The notes beneath the pieces were generated by a model. The model had not been told where the DNA came from. It searched no databases and was given only the letters and a program-made list of their open reading frames with translations. Both the position numbers and the translations under genes were made by a program. From Panicum virgatum (lineage: Eukaryota; Streptophyta; Magnoliopsida; Poales; Poaceae), in NCBI RefSeq assembly GCF_016808335.1, contig NC_053143.1:52917441-52981440 (forward strand): DNA of 64,000 nt, in the 5' to 3' direction. Of this stretch, positions 22,886 through 33,942 are shown piece after piece. How positions within the stretch are numbered: the stretch's first letter is position 1; each line of letters begins with the position of its first letter.

Positions 22886-25800
22886 TGTGCAGGTCGGAGG
22901 CTTGGAGAACAGGTGGATCATGGACTCCGGTTGTTCGCGCCACTTGACCGGGAATGACAAATGGTTCTCCAGCCTCACCCCGATGCGCTCAGAGTACATT
23001 GTGTTCGGGGATCATGGAAGAGGAAAGGTACGTGGACTTGGCGCTGTTCGAGTTTCTGATCGCTTTACCCTGAGAGAAGTTGCTTTGGTTTCGAATCTTG
23101 GTTTTAATTTTCTCTCTGTCTCGCAACTTCTTGATGAGGGATTTGAGGTTCGCTTCAAGGAGGGTTGTTCGCGTGTTTTGGATCCCAGGGGAGATTTGGT
23201 TTGCCGGATTACACCTCGCGATCGGGTTTTCTTGGTTGACTTCTCTGGAACTCCTTTTGGCCCTTCTCATTCCTTGATGGCTGGTCCTTCTTCTGATCTG
23301 TGGAAGTGGCATATGAGACTTGGACATTTGAGTTTTGACCTATTGTCGAGACTGAGCTCACTTGGCCTAATCCGAGGATTGCCCAAATTGAAGTTTGAAA
23401 AGGATCTTGTTTGCCATCCGTGTCGTCACGGTAAAATGATTGCCACTTCTCATCCACCTGTTAATCAGGTGATGACCGCTCACCCTGGAGAGTTGTTACA
23501 CATAGACACAGTTGGTCCTTCTAGGGTGATGTCTGTTGGTGGGAAGTGGTACGTGCTTGTGATTGTGGACGATTTTTCTCGCTATTCTTGGGTCTTTTTC
23601 ATGAGAACCAAGGATGAGGCTTTCGAGTTTGTTCGAGACTTGATCTTAAGGTTGAAAAACAAGTTACCCCAAGCCATGAGAGCGATCCGCAGTGACAATG
23701 GCACAGAATTCAAAAACGCTCGTTTTGACGCCTTTTGCAGTGATCAAGGGCTTGAACACCAGTATTCTTCTCCCTACACTCCACAGCAGAATGGAGTTGT
23801 AGAGCGGAAGAATCGGACGCTGGTTGAGATGGCGAGGACGATGCTTGATGAGCATAGGACTCCTCGCAAATACTGGGTTGAGGCGGTTAACACCGCTTGT
23901 TACGTGTCCAACCGCATTTTCTTGCGTGCTTTCATGCATAGGACTTCTTATGAGTTGCGGTTTGGACGCCAGCCCCGTGTTGACCATCTCAGAGTTTTCG
24001 GTTGCCGGTGTTTTGTGCTGAAAGATGGAAATCTTGATAAGTTTGAGTCTCGCTCGTCTGACGGTATTTTTCTCAGTTATGCTTCTCACTCTAGAGCGTA
24101 CCGTGTGCTGATTATTGATACTAACATCATCAGTGAGACTTGTGAAGTCACTTTCGACAAGACTGCACCGTGCAATTCTTCTGTCTTTGAAGTTGCAGGA
24201 GATGATGAGCTCGGCACCTCCATCTTTGAAGATGAGGAGGAAGAAGCTGCAGATGGCGAGGCTGAGGCTACCACGCGTGCTGTGGACCCAGCTATCTCTG
24301 CTACGAGCTCGGACGATGACGACGGCCCCGACCCGACTACGTCTACTTCTCGGGGGGCTGTTCGAGGAGGTGACTCAGGCTACACTAGCTGCACCTGAGG
24401 AGGCACCAGCTTTGGTTGAGGAGGAGGCGACTTCGACACGGGAAGCACCGCAACACATTCAGCGTCGTCATCCACCTCAACAGATGCTAGGTGATCTCAA
24501 TGAGCGAGTCACCAGGTCCAAGGTAACAAGTATCGCTGGCTTTGCTCATTCAGCGTTTGTTGCCTCTTTTGAGTCCAAAGATATTGGACACGCTCTTTTT
24601 GATTCTAATTGGGTCAATGCCATGCATGAGGAACTTGAAAATTTTGAAAGAAACCAAGTTTGGGTTTTAGTCGAGTCTCCACCTGCTTGCAATCCCATCG
24701 GAACGAAGTGGGTTTTCAAAAACAAGCAGGGTGAGGATGGTTTGGTTGTTCGGAACAAGGCTCGTCTTGTAGCCCAGGGGTTTTGCCAAAAAGAGGGTAT
24801 TGATTTTGAGGAAACTTTTGCCCCTGTTGCTCGTTTGGAAGCTATTCGAATCTTTCTTGCATTTGCTGTTTCCAAGGGTTTTAAGGTTTTCCAAATGGAT
24901 GTTAAATCTGCCTTCTTAAATGGCTTTATTGAAGAAGAGGTTTATGTGAAGCAACCCCCTGGTTTCGAAAATCCCAAGTTTCCAAACCATGTTTATAAAC
25001 TCCAGAAAGCTCTTTACGGTTTGAAACAGGCACCTAGAGCTTGGTATGATAGATTGAAAACCTTTTTGCTGGCTCAGGGCTTTATAATGGGATGTGTAGA
25101 TAAAACTTTGTTCCTTATGCGATCTGGCACTGATTTCCTTTTGGTTCAGATATACGTGGATGATATTATCTTTGGTGGCTCTTCTCACGCTCTTGTCTCC
25201 AAGTTTTCTGAGCAGATGTCCAGGGAGTTCGAGATGAGCATGATGGGTGAGTTGCAGTTCTTCCTCGGGCTGCAGATCAAGCAAACTCCTCAGGGCACTT
25301 TTGTCCATCAAGCCAAGTACACTAGAGACTTGCTGCGGAAGTTCGACATGAGCGACTTGTCTCCTCAGCCGACTCCGATCAGCACATCGACGGCGCTTGA
25401 TGAGGACTTGGACGGCGAGGTGGTGGACCAGAAGGAGTACAGGAACATGATCGGCTCTCTCCTGTACCTGACGGCGACGCGACCGGACATCCAGTTCGGC
25501 GTCTGCCTCTGCACGCGGTATCAAGCTTCGCCGCGCACCTCTCACAGGCAGGTGGTGAAACGCATCTTCAGGTATCTGAAATTCACCCCTGAATTTGGTC
25601 TTTGGTATTCTGCGGATTCTTCTCTGGTTTTGGTGGGCTTCTCTGATGCCGATTTCGGTGGGTGTCGGTTGGATCGCAAGTCGACATCCGGCACTTGTCA
25701 ATTTCTCGGTACATCTTTGGTGTCTTGGTCCTCTCGCAAGCAGGCTAGTGTAGCGTTTTCTTCCACAGAAGCTGAGTATGTTGCCGCTGCTAGCTGCTGC

Positions 25801-26097
25801 TCCCAGATACTTTGGATGAAATAAACCTTGCAGGATTATGGCTTGTGTTTTGGTAGGGTTCCCATCTTTGTAGACAACATGTCAACCATTAGCATTGCAA
25901 AGAACCCTGTCCTACACTCCAGAACTAAGCACATAGACATCCGATTCCATTTCCTGCGAGACAACCATAAGAGAGGACACATTGACCTGATCCATGTCCC
26001 TTCAGAGAGGCAAACCGCAGATATCCTCACCAAACCGCTAGAGCGGGACACCTTTGCTCGCTTGCGAGGGGAGCTTGGGGTTTGTTACCCCTTTTGA
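22824..26097 (+). pseudogene. Sirevirus-like pol: protease, integrase, RT, RNase H (decayed)
   Basis: Copia order is clear. The protease is WIMDSGCSRHLTG (about 22915). Next come the pre-integrase WHMRLGHLS and CHPC finger. The integrase D,D,E core has LLHIDTVGP, IRSDNGTEFKN and QQNGVVERKNRT. RT has [12 protein letters not shown] and YVDDIIFGG (about 25155). RNase H has GFSDADFGG and [11 protein letters not shown]. The C-terminal end has RQTADILTKPL. Pol is in a different frame from gag. A second frameshift falls near 24360-24400 in an acidic linker, and a TAA at 25822 interrupts RNase H. The gag/pol frame change could be programmed or mutational. Confidence 0.92.
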
Positions 26098-27507
26098 TTG
26101 CTGACTTTTCTTTGGTTAGCTTTGTAAGCTTTATTTGCTTCTCTTTGATTTCTAGGTTTGGTAGTTGCATTGTGCATATGCATTGTACATTTTGCATTTT
26201 GCATTGTCTCACTTGCACTAGCATTCTTGTATACATTGCTATGATCTTCTAGTGCCTGCTAGTGTGAGTTGATAAATTTGATCATATATAGCTTACTCCA
26301 CTGTGTATATGACATCATCTGAGTTAAGCTATTTTGTTTTGAAAATCTAAAAACATGTTCACCCTGCTTTGGCTACTAGCATGATTAGGGCGTGTTGATG
26401 TGCTTTGTTATCTTATTCATGCTAGTATAGCCTTCTGTTCAGCAATTCACACTTGAAATGATCTAAATCTGATAAAATTGCTTGAACTGTTCTTGAAATG
26501 GATTGAAAAGATCCAGGTGGGATTGCTTGTCGCACTGATCGAGCTTTCGGGACGGCTCACTTTGCACTTGTGAGAACCCGGGCAAGGCTGTGCATGACTG
26601 AAACGAGTGCTTTAAGCTTCTGATTGTCTTTTGGCATAGGCTTGGCCTCGTTGCTAAGTGAAGCATGACAAGCTTTCAACCCCTGGCATTAAGAATTGAT
26701 TGCTATAAATATGATGGAAAAATGAATGTTAACAACATCTTTGGCTGGTTTGGCTCACCTGTATGAGTTTGAGTAGCACTGCTTTCCATTCCCTACTTGT
26801 TAGTGCTAGATCATGGGTGATGCTTTTATTTCTCCTAAACTGAACTTGCCTAGCTCTAGACTGATTTGATATACCCTGTTGAGCTAGATGCAGGTCTTGT
26901 TTATGGATGCACACGTGCTTGTGACTAGATGTTGCTCATATCTTTGTATCCCTGAATGCTTTCACTTACACCTCCTGCATTGCATTCATTGCATAGCATC
27001 TGTTCAGGGGGAGTTTCAGCTTCAGGGGGAGCTTTAGGTCTTTGTAGCCTTGATGTGTGCATGTGCCAACAAGGGGGAGAATTTTGAGAGAAGTGATCGA
27101 ACAAGGGGGAGACTTGTTTGATTTTTGAAAAACTTATTGTGCACAGGGCTTTGTGAGTTCATCATTTTGGGAGAGTTGCACTTGTGAGAGCGAAAAATTT
27201 TGCTTGGGGAGTTTTTGCTTTAGTTTTGGCTCCTGGTTTTCTCATTTTCCCTCTGCTTCTTTCATGACTGCGTCAAGCATTACTTCTGTCTTTGAGGAGT
27301 CATGTTTTGGCTTTTGATCGATTGCGTCGAGCCATTGCCCTTGTCTTAGGGGATCGATCTTTGCTTGAGTAAGTGACTGTTCTTGCCTTTCTGAGCTTTT
27401 CGTCACTTGCTTGAGTTCTTCTCTTTTGTGCTTCTTTGTTCTTCTTTGGTTTCACTTCTCTTGGTTCGTCTGTGGTGTGTTGACAATGCACTCATCAAGG
27501 GGGAGAT
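26098..27507 (+). other. Non-coding region with repeated polypurine tracts
   Basis: No gene. Polypurine motifs (c/a)agggggag(a) occur near 27005, 27023, 27071, 27103 and finally 27497, next to the 3' LTR. Multiple polypurine tracts upstream of the 3' LTR are a described Sirevirus trait. The last copy is the functional-position primer for plus-strand synthesis. Confidence 0.8.
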
Positions 27508-29082
27508 TGAGGAACGAGAGTACTCTATCCTGCTTGTGATGAGTGAATTGTCAACCGTGCGGTGTGATCGTGCGCTTGGTCTTTGGATTGCAGGTACACG
27601 GGCATCGAGTGTCGACGGGGAGCTGCCATGGAGGTGCTGTGGCCGATGGACCGTACGGTGGACGGCGGTGAAGGGCAGCCGGGACCGGAGCTCGGACCGG
27701 ACGGCAGCTGTGGCGTCCACTCCTGGATCGAGGGCGCAAGCGGCGACGGAAGGTGGGTTTCTTGGTTTGCGCCACAAAACCAAGGAGGCGGATGGCGGTT
27801 GAAGACGCCAAGTCGTGCAGGCACGGGCGTCGGTCTCGGGACTGACGGAGGCAACGGGCGTCGACGGCGTCTAGGGCCTCGCTGCGAGCGAGGAGGTGAC
27901 AGGCGTCGGGCGGTGTCTAGGGCCGTCAGAAGGCCGAGGCGGGAACGGCGTCTAGGGCCACGGCGCGGAGGCGGGAATCTTTCCGCGCGTGAGGTTTTGG
28001 CGATTTTCTCAAAACCGGCCACCTACCCGGGTTAAGCGGACCCTCCAAAACCGCAGACTGGATCTTCAACAAGACGGCGGCATCGCGGAGAAGACTTCGT
28101 TTCGAAGAAAGAACCTCGTCCGTCGGATGAGATCGTGTACAGGGGGTGCTGCAGGCCAACCGGTCTGACCGGTCTAACCAACCGGTCTGACCGGTCCAGC
28201 GTACCGGTCTAACCGATCCCGCGGGTATAAATACCCCTTCACTTGTGTTAGGTTAATGGCGGCTTTTGTACTGTGTCCGTGAATTCTCTGTTTCCCCAGG
28301 CCGCCGCCCCTGTGTTCCTCTTCCTCCGTTCATCTCTTTAGGGTATATTTGAATGTTGTTTGTGTGAGAACTCTTGTGGATTTGATTGGGAAAGGAGGCC
28401 CTAACCTCCTCGTGCCCTCTGGACGGTTTGAATCAATCCATCTCCTCGTTTTGTGCCTTGTTTGATGAAATTTCGATTTCGTTTTTTGGTGCACTTGATT
28501 GCGAGGAGTCCATGAGTTCTTTGCTGTGATTCCCGTGCTTCTAACCCTGTCCTAAACCCTCTGGAATCACTGGCGTGTTCGAATTCGATTTCTTGAGTTC
28601 TTGAGAAAACCCCAATCTCTTTTGATCTCCCCCATAATTCTCACGATTCGTTGATCTTTAGGACGAGATCTTTTGGGGATATGTTCACGGGGTAGGGGCG
28701 AAGCAATCCCCCAAGTTTCATTGATTTTCGTGGTCGTTTGGTCGAGATTCACCGTTTGAATCTAAGTTTTCGGGGGTTTTCTGGGTGCCACCGGTCAGAC
28801 CGGTAGGCAAGATCGGTCAGACCGGTCCAACGCACCGGTCAGACCGGTCCAGGCAGATCAGTTCTGCAGTTTTCCTGATTCGCTTCCGATTTGCTTCGTG
28901 GTTTCGCTCGCTCGTTCGAGGCCTTTTGTGTTGGTTTAGCTTTTCCATAGCTATTCCAAACTTTGGCCAGAACGCTTGAGGGCTTGGGTGATTTTCGGGA
29001 TATAGGCCGACGGTTTGAATTTCGGAAGAAATTTTGATCGGCTCCCTTTCACCCCCCTCTGGTCGCCGGCTTCGGTCCTTCA
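27508..29082 (+). repeat. 3' LTR of the Sirevirus-like element (1,575 bp)
   Basis: Begins tgaggaacgagag and ends cggtccttca. TATA box at 28226-28233. Palindrome clusters lie at about 28155-28215 and 28790-28855, with fewer copies than in the 5' LTR. Confidence 0.95.
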
Positions 29083-29087
29083 GATCG

Positions 29088-29207
29088 TCGCCAGCGAGCA
29101 AGGCGACCAAACCACCCTATCCTGCGTCGCCTTCACCGACTCCGAGCGCCTCGTCGGCGATCCCGCCAAGAACCAGGTCGCCAGGAACACTAGCAATACG
29201 GTCTTCG
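29088..29207 (+). pseudogene. Gene B exon 1 (3' part): Hsp70
   Basis: After the copia TSD the Hsp70 frame resumes ([20 protein letters not shown], then [14 protein letters not shown]). The exon ends at a gtgagt donor at 29208, exactly at the conserved plant Hsp70 intron position after NTVF. The usual RTTPSYV is here QTTLSCV, a divergent form. Confidence 0.88.
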
Positions 29208-29827
29208 GTGAGTGCCGTCTTCTTTGCCATGTCAACTCCCTCTCCTTCCTAGCTTGTACTCCTCGGTTTAGATTCGTGGATTTGGTTGGGGGAGATAACA
29301 AGGGGATCGGAACCGACTGTTGCAACGCTTTCTTGTTACTCCTAAAAAAATGACGTTTCGGTTACTACATATATAGCTATAGCTTTATTTCCTAGTTATT
29401 AGTAAATGGACAGTGTTGATGTAGAACTGTACAAGTTGAACCGATGTTGCGCTAAGTTCATTCGATTCAGTTGTTAATACAAGAATGATCATCCATCCTT
29501 TCAAGGATTTTTCTTGTCAGAAGTTTTCTGGTCACCATGATAGCGTTCGCTAAATGTTGCCTGATAGATCTGCCATTTATAAATCATGCATATTCTGTGT
29601 GCCTGCCTCCTCTAGAATGCATTTCGATTGCAATAATAATCAGTACCTATATGTATAAATTTGTACCAGCATAACATTTAGCAAGTTTGCCGCCCCTCTA
29701 TTCAAGTTTGGGTGATCAATTTGTATTTCTGAAGTTGTCTGTTTGCTGAAATGATCACTACACACACAACACGCACACACCCAGTAAAACAGTACTGCAC
29801 TTACTCTCAACCAAATCCTCTCTGCAG
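29208..29827 (+). other. Gene B intron 1
   Basis: A 620-bp intron from gtgagt to tctgcag, at the single intron position conserved in plant cytosolic Hsp70 genes. It contains AT-rich sequence and a short (ac)n stretch near 29760. No other feature is seen. Confidence 0.8.
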
Positions 29828-29876
29828 ATGCCAAGCGGCTCATTGGTAGGACATTCAGCGATAAATTTGTCCAGCC
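29828..29876 (+). pseudogene. Gene B exon 2 (5' part): Hsp70
   Basis: Encodes DAKRLIGRTFSDKFVQ, the canonical start of Hsp70 exon 2. It is cut at 29876 by the next retrotransposon. Comparison with the downstream half shows one base too few for the frame to run through, so the reading frame is lost even if the element is ignored. Confidence 0.88.
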
Positions 29877-31308
29877 TGTAACGAATATGGCACCATTTAT
29901 ACCATTTCGAGTGATTTTGGTGATCGTATGACAACGCAATCAATGGGACTAATGATTTTGTTAAGTGAACATTTCTAGATCCCAGGAATGAAGAAAAAAG
30001 GCCATACAAAGCAAAACACGAAGAAAAAAACTCAAAAAAACGCTGAATTGGATGAGTTCTACTGTAAAACAGTAGCACCGGTTTAACCAATACCTAAGCA
30101 TCGGTGCATCCAATGGTTGTCGGAAGAACCGACGCCCTATGCATCGGTGCAATTTGGTGCGCCAACTGGTTCAAGTGAGGAAATCTTAGTGGCACCGGTT
30201 GAACCGACGAGGCCAAGTCAAGCATCGGTGAAATCAACATACCATTGTCCAGAGACGATGTGAAGGGCGCAGGAGCCACGCCTTCAGCACCGGTTGAACC
30301 GATGGTGCATCGGAGTATCGCATCGGTGTAATGACGTCAGCAGAAGAGGGAGATCCAATGGCTAGTTCAGATGCTGAGTGTCACCGGTTTAACCGATGCA
30401 ATAGCATCGGTTTAACCGATGGTCCCTGGAAGTTGCTACAGCTGTGTGACCGGAAGTGTGACCGGAAGTTCCAATGCCTACGCAGAAAACTGGCCAACGG
30501 CTAGTAACGGCTCTCTTGAGTTGGTAGCCTATATATATGCCTCACCTCCGGTCATTTGAGTTTGCTGGAGACCAAAGAGACTCAATATACATTGAAGAAC
30601 ACCTCCAGGCCAACCCAAGAGCATATTGATCAAATCCTTAGGTTTAGCACTAGCTTTGTGAGTGTGAGTGCTAGATTAGCTCTTGAATGAGTGAATAAGC
30701 AAGGTTGAGATCCTTGGGCTGCGGTTCTTGAGTGAATCAACCATTGTATCTCGGTGTGCTGGCCCTTGGAGCATTGGTGGCTCGCCGGCAAGTCAACGAC
30801 CCTCCGGCTTGGTGTGGAGCGGCGTCGACAACTTTGTGCGGGGGACGGAGACGCCTCCTTTGTGGGCAAGCTCCCTTAGTGAAAATCGGGATCAAGGTGA
30901 CCGCGTTGACTTGGTGTCCCCGGGAGAGACTTGATTGCCGAGAAGCAATACTCTTTGTGAGTGCTTCAACAACATGGATGTAGGTGTACCTTTGTGGCTA
31001 ACCGAACAACGGGATAAATCCTCGTGTCAAAGAGTTTGCTTCCTCTCATCCCTCCTTTAAGCTTCCGCATTTCATATTGCAATCTTTGTGCCTTTACTTT
31101 CATAGAGTAGTTTCTTGATAGGATTGGCTATAGGTTGCTAAACACTTTTGGGATGGGAGTTTCACACTAGAAGAACCGTAGTTGCACATTTAGACAGCAT
31201 GTTTTAGTTTAAGTTTTGTGCAAACTAGTTGGAGTCATAGGTTAAGGTTTCTAGAAGAGCCTAATTCACCACCTCCCCCTCTTAGGATAGAGCACCCGAT
31301 CGCCTTCA
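29877..31308 (+). repeat. 5' LTR of the gag-only element (1,432 bp)
   Basis: Begins tgtaacgaatatggc and ends atcgccttca just before the primer-binding site. Contains inverted motifs such as accggtttaaccgatg and caccggttgaaccgat between about 30070 and 30430, and a TATA-like ctatatatatgcc near 30529. It lacks ~45 bp that are present in the 3' LTR near 34510-34560. Confidence 0.88.
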
Positions 31309-31434
31309 ATTGGTACCAGAGCCGGGACTCACTTCTCTCGCAAAGAAAGCCAATTCTATTGGCAAATTTGTGTTTATCGGCTCATTAGATCGGTAGGCTT
31401 CACCGCCTAGTGAGTTAGCTCTTAGGGGGAAGGG

Positions 31435-32574
31435 ATGAATCCTTTAGAAATGACTTCACGGTTAAACGGGGAAGGATTAAGCTTTTTACCATCTAATTGT
31501 CTCCAAAAGGTTGAGAGAAAGCACAAGAAGAAGAAGAAGAAGAAGCAAAAGAAGGAGAAAAAGCTCAAGGATGAACCTCGTGTTTTTCTTGGAGAATGGG
31601 TGGGTAGTGATGAAGAGCCAAGCACAAGCTCAAGTAATGAGTTTATCAAAAGCACCACCACCCGCACTAACAAGGGAGCTTCATCATGATCCAACACATA
31701 CCACATGGTCAAAGGTATGGATAGCAATGTAAGTATTGATGACTCGGACTCTCCTTCATTTCAAGATCTTCTTGATTTAATTCATGAGCAACAAAAAGTC
31801 ATTAAGAAGCAATCAAAGGAAATCAAAAACCTTAATGCTCTCAATGATCTAAATGCTTCTCTTGCTACAAATTTTGAAGATTTGTTGTGCAAATTCAAAT
31901 TGCTTAGCAAGGAGCATGATGAGCTCAAATTAAAATTTGAGAGCATTAATGATACTAATGACTCTTTGGAAATGAAGCAAACTATCCCTTGTGCAATTCC
32001 TATCTCTAGGGTAGATGCTTCAACTGCTTGTATTGATTTAATTGATGAATCTTGCTCTAACCCTTATAATGAGAAATGCTATGAGAATGTTGTTTTAGAA
32101 TCATGTGATGATCTCATTGCCAAGGAAAATGATGAGCTCAAGCAAGAAGTGGAAAGGCTCATGAAAGACTTGTATAGATTGAAGGGCAAAGGCATGGATA
32201 TCAATGTCCAACCTTCTCAAGATAACCGTGAAGACATGGTGAAGAAGCTTGAGAAGGGGTCCATCATGACTTGCTCCAAGTGCCATAAAAAAGGCCACAA
32301 GTCCAACAAGTGCCCTCAACCAAGAAAAAATCTTCCGGATGAGAAGAACAAAAAGAAGCTCACAATCAAGAGTTCTCTCATCTACACCAAGCCCAACCGG
32401 AGGAACAAAAACAATATCACCTCCTATGTGATCAAGAAGAAGACCAATGGCAAGGTGGGTGCTCACAAGGTTGGGAAGAAGGAAAGGAGTTGGAACTGCT
32501 CCATTTGGGTGCCTAAGGAAATCATCACCAATATGAAGGGGCCTCAAATGGTGTGGGTTCCAAAGGAGACTTGA
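31435..32574 (+). pseudogene. Gag-like protein with coiled coil and CCHC knuckle
   Basis: One frame runs from ATG 31435 to TGA at 32572, interrupted by a TGA at 31687-31689. It encodes a Lys-rich segment (poly-Lys around 31530-31560), an acidic/Ser segment and a long heptad-rich region (QQKVIKKQSKEIKNLNAL, KEHDELKLKFESI). A single CCHC knuckle CSKCHKKGHKSNKC lies at about 32275, followed by a basic tail ending in two WVPKE repeats. The layout matches the extended gag of Sirevirus-related elements. It would bind element RNA and assemble particles but has no enzymatic domain. Confidence 0.8.
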
Positions 32575-33942
32575 AACCCAAGAACGGTTTCGGGGGATTT
32601 GGAGTCTTAGCTTACAAGTTGAAGTAAAGATTCAAGCCAAAACAAGCTAAACTTAAAACTTGGACATTTATTGCCCAAGTCCCACATAAGGTAATGGTAG
32701 CTAGATTTCAATTCAAGCTTCATACAGCTCCATTGCTCTTACTAGGATGTTTGCATATTTTGTATCTCCTAGTGTTATATATGGTGGGTTGCTTGTGTCA
32801 TGATTCTAACCCATGAGCAACCTACATGGTTCGATAAGTGTATAGAAAGCTACACAAGGTTACCCTTCATGGTACATGGACTTCATTAGGTATGTATTTC
32901 ATATGTGTACCATGAACATAAACTATTGAGTAAACTTTCCATTATTGTCAAAAACGATGTGCATACATTTGCTTGGTGATTCAAATACTAAATGCACACA
33001 TTTAGGGGGAGTTCACTTTATAGTTTGTGATTTTGAGACTAATATGTTTGCAAGTTTATCTTTTGTAGTCTCACATGGAATTAACACTCTAAGAGAATGT
33101 CATTCACGATTAATGTGAACAAATAACTCTATAAGAGTGATTAGAAAAATTGTGCTTCCATGCATATTGAGCCATGCTCTATTGAACTTAAATACTCATA
33201 TCTAAGTTCATAGGCTATGTGCTCATACATTTGCTTAACCTTGGTGTACCAAATACTCATCTCTTAAAGACTTCAATTGTTGCAAAGTCACTATCAATTG
33301 GTACATGCAAGGTAAACAAAATCCCCCGGAGCTATGAAAGGTTCCAAACCCATTCAATTGGTATCATTGTCAATTCCTTATTTTTTTAGAGCTACCTCCG
33401 TGCATGATATGGCCTAAGCTCCCTTGTTTGAACATCAAGTTGTGTACTTGATTTTTACATCATCATATTGTGCACACACTTTATGGAAAGCTTAGCTCAT
33501 GTCATGCTAGTTTTGTGATTTTGTGATCCACCTTAGTAATTTTTCAAATTGGTATCTTCATTGATATCATACAATTGGATCATGAGTCATGAAACTAACT
33601 CTCTAGGTTACTAATCTTCTCTTGAGCTATATTGCATTTCAAGACCTTTTAGATGATTTGATTCCAAAGGGGGAGAATTGTGGATCAAAGCAAGGTATTT
33701 TTCCAAGAATGAGAGATATATTCCAAAGGGGGAGAAATGCCGAGTGGATCAAGTCAACTCATAAGGAGAAGTAGCAAGATAGGGGGAGGAACAAAGGGTG
33801 AATCATTGTTTTAGGAGGAGGCCAAGCTAACATTGGATGATGGTAAGCATCCAAGTAAGTGTAAGTGGTTCAATTTGTAAATTCTTGAAAATTTTATGCT
33901 TGCTTTGATTGTGTTGTCATCAATCACCAAAAAGAGGGAGAT
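32575..33942 (+). other. Non-coding tail of the gag-only element
   Basis: No coding region is seen. AT-rich, with several aggggga polypurine motifs in its last third and the terminal polypurine tract at its end. Confidence 0.7.

Larger units (their letters stand above)
18366..29082 (+). mobile_element. Sirevirus-like Ty1-copia element, 10.7 kb, TSD gatcg
   Basis: The element begins TG (18366) and ends CA (29082), flanked by gatcg at 18361-18365 and 29083-29087. LTRs are about 1.66 and 1.58 kb. The primer-binding site is tggtatcaaagc (20031-20042) and the last polypurine tract is aagggggagat (27497-27507). Sirevirus features are long LTRs with clustered GC palindromes, a gag with a long coiled-coil extension, and repeated polypurine motifs in the 1.4-kb region after pol. 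It interrupts the Hsp70 nucleotide-binding domain codons of gene B. All domains are present but stops and frameshifts make it non-functional. Confidence 0.95.

Noticed and set aside
24916..25701. 261-codon minus-strand frame opposite copia RT
   Set aside because: Antisense shadow of the RT/RNase H frame, which has all catalytic motifs on the + strand.
31511..31732. Arg/Lys-rich frame near the gag-only element start
   Set aside because: It is an alternative reading of the (aag)n stretch. The frame at 31435 continues into the knuckle-containing protein.
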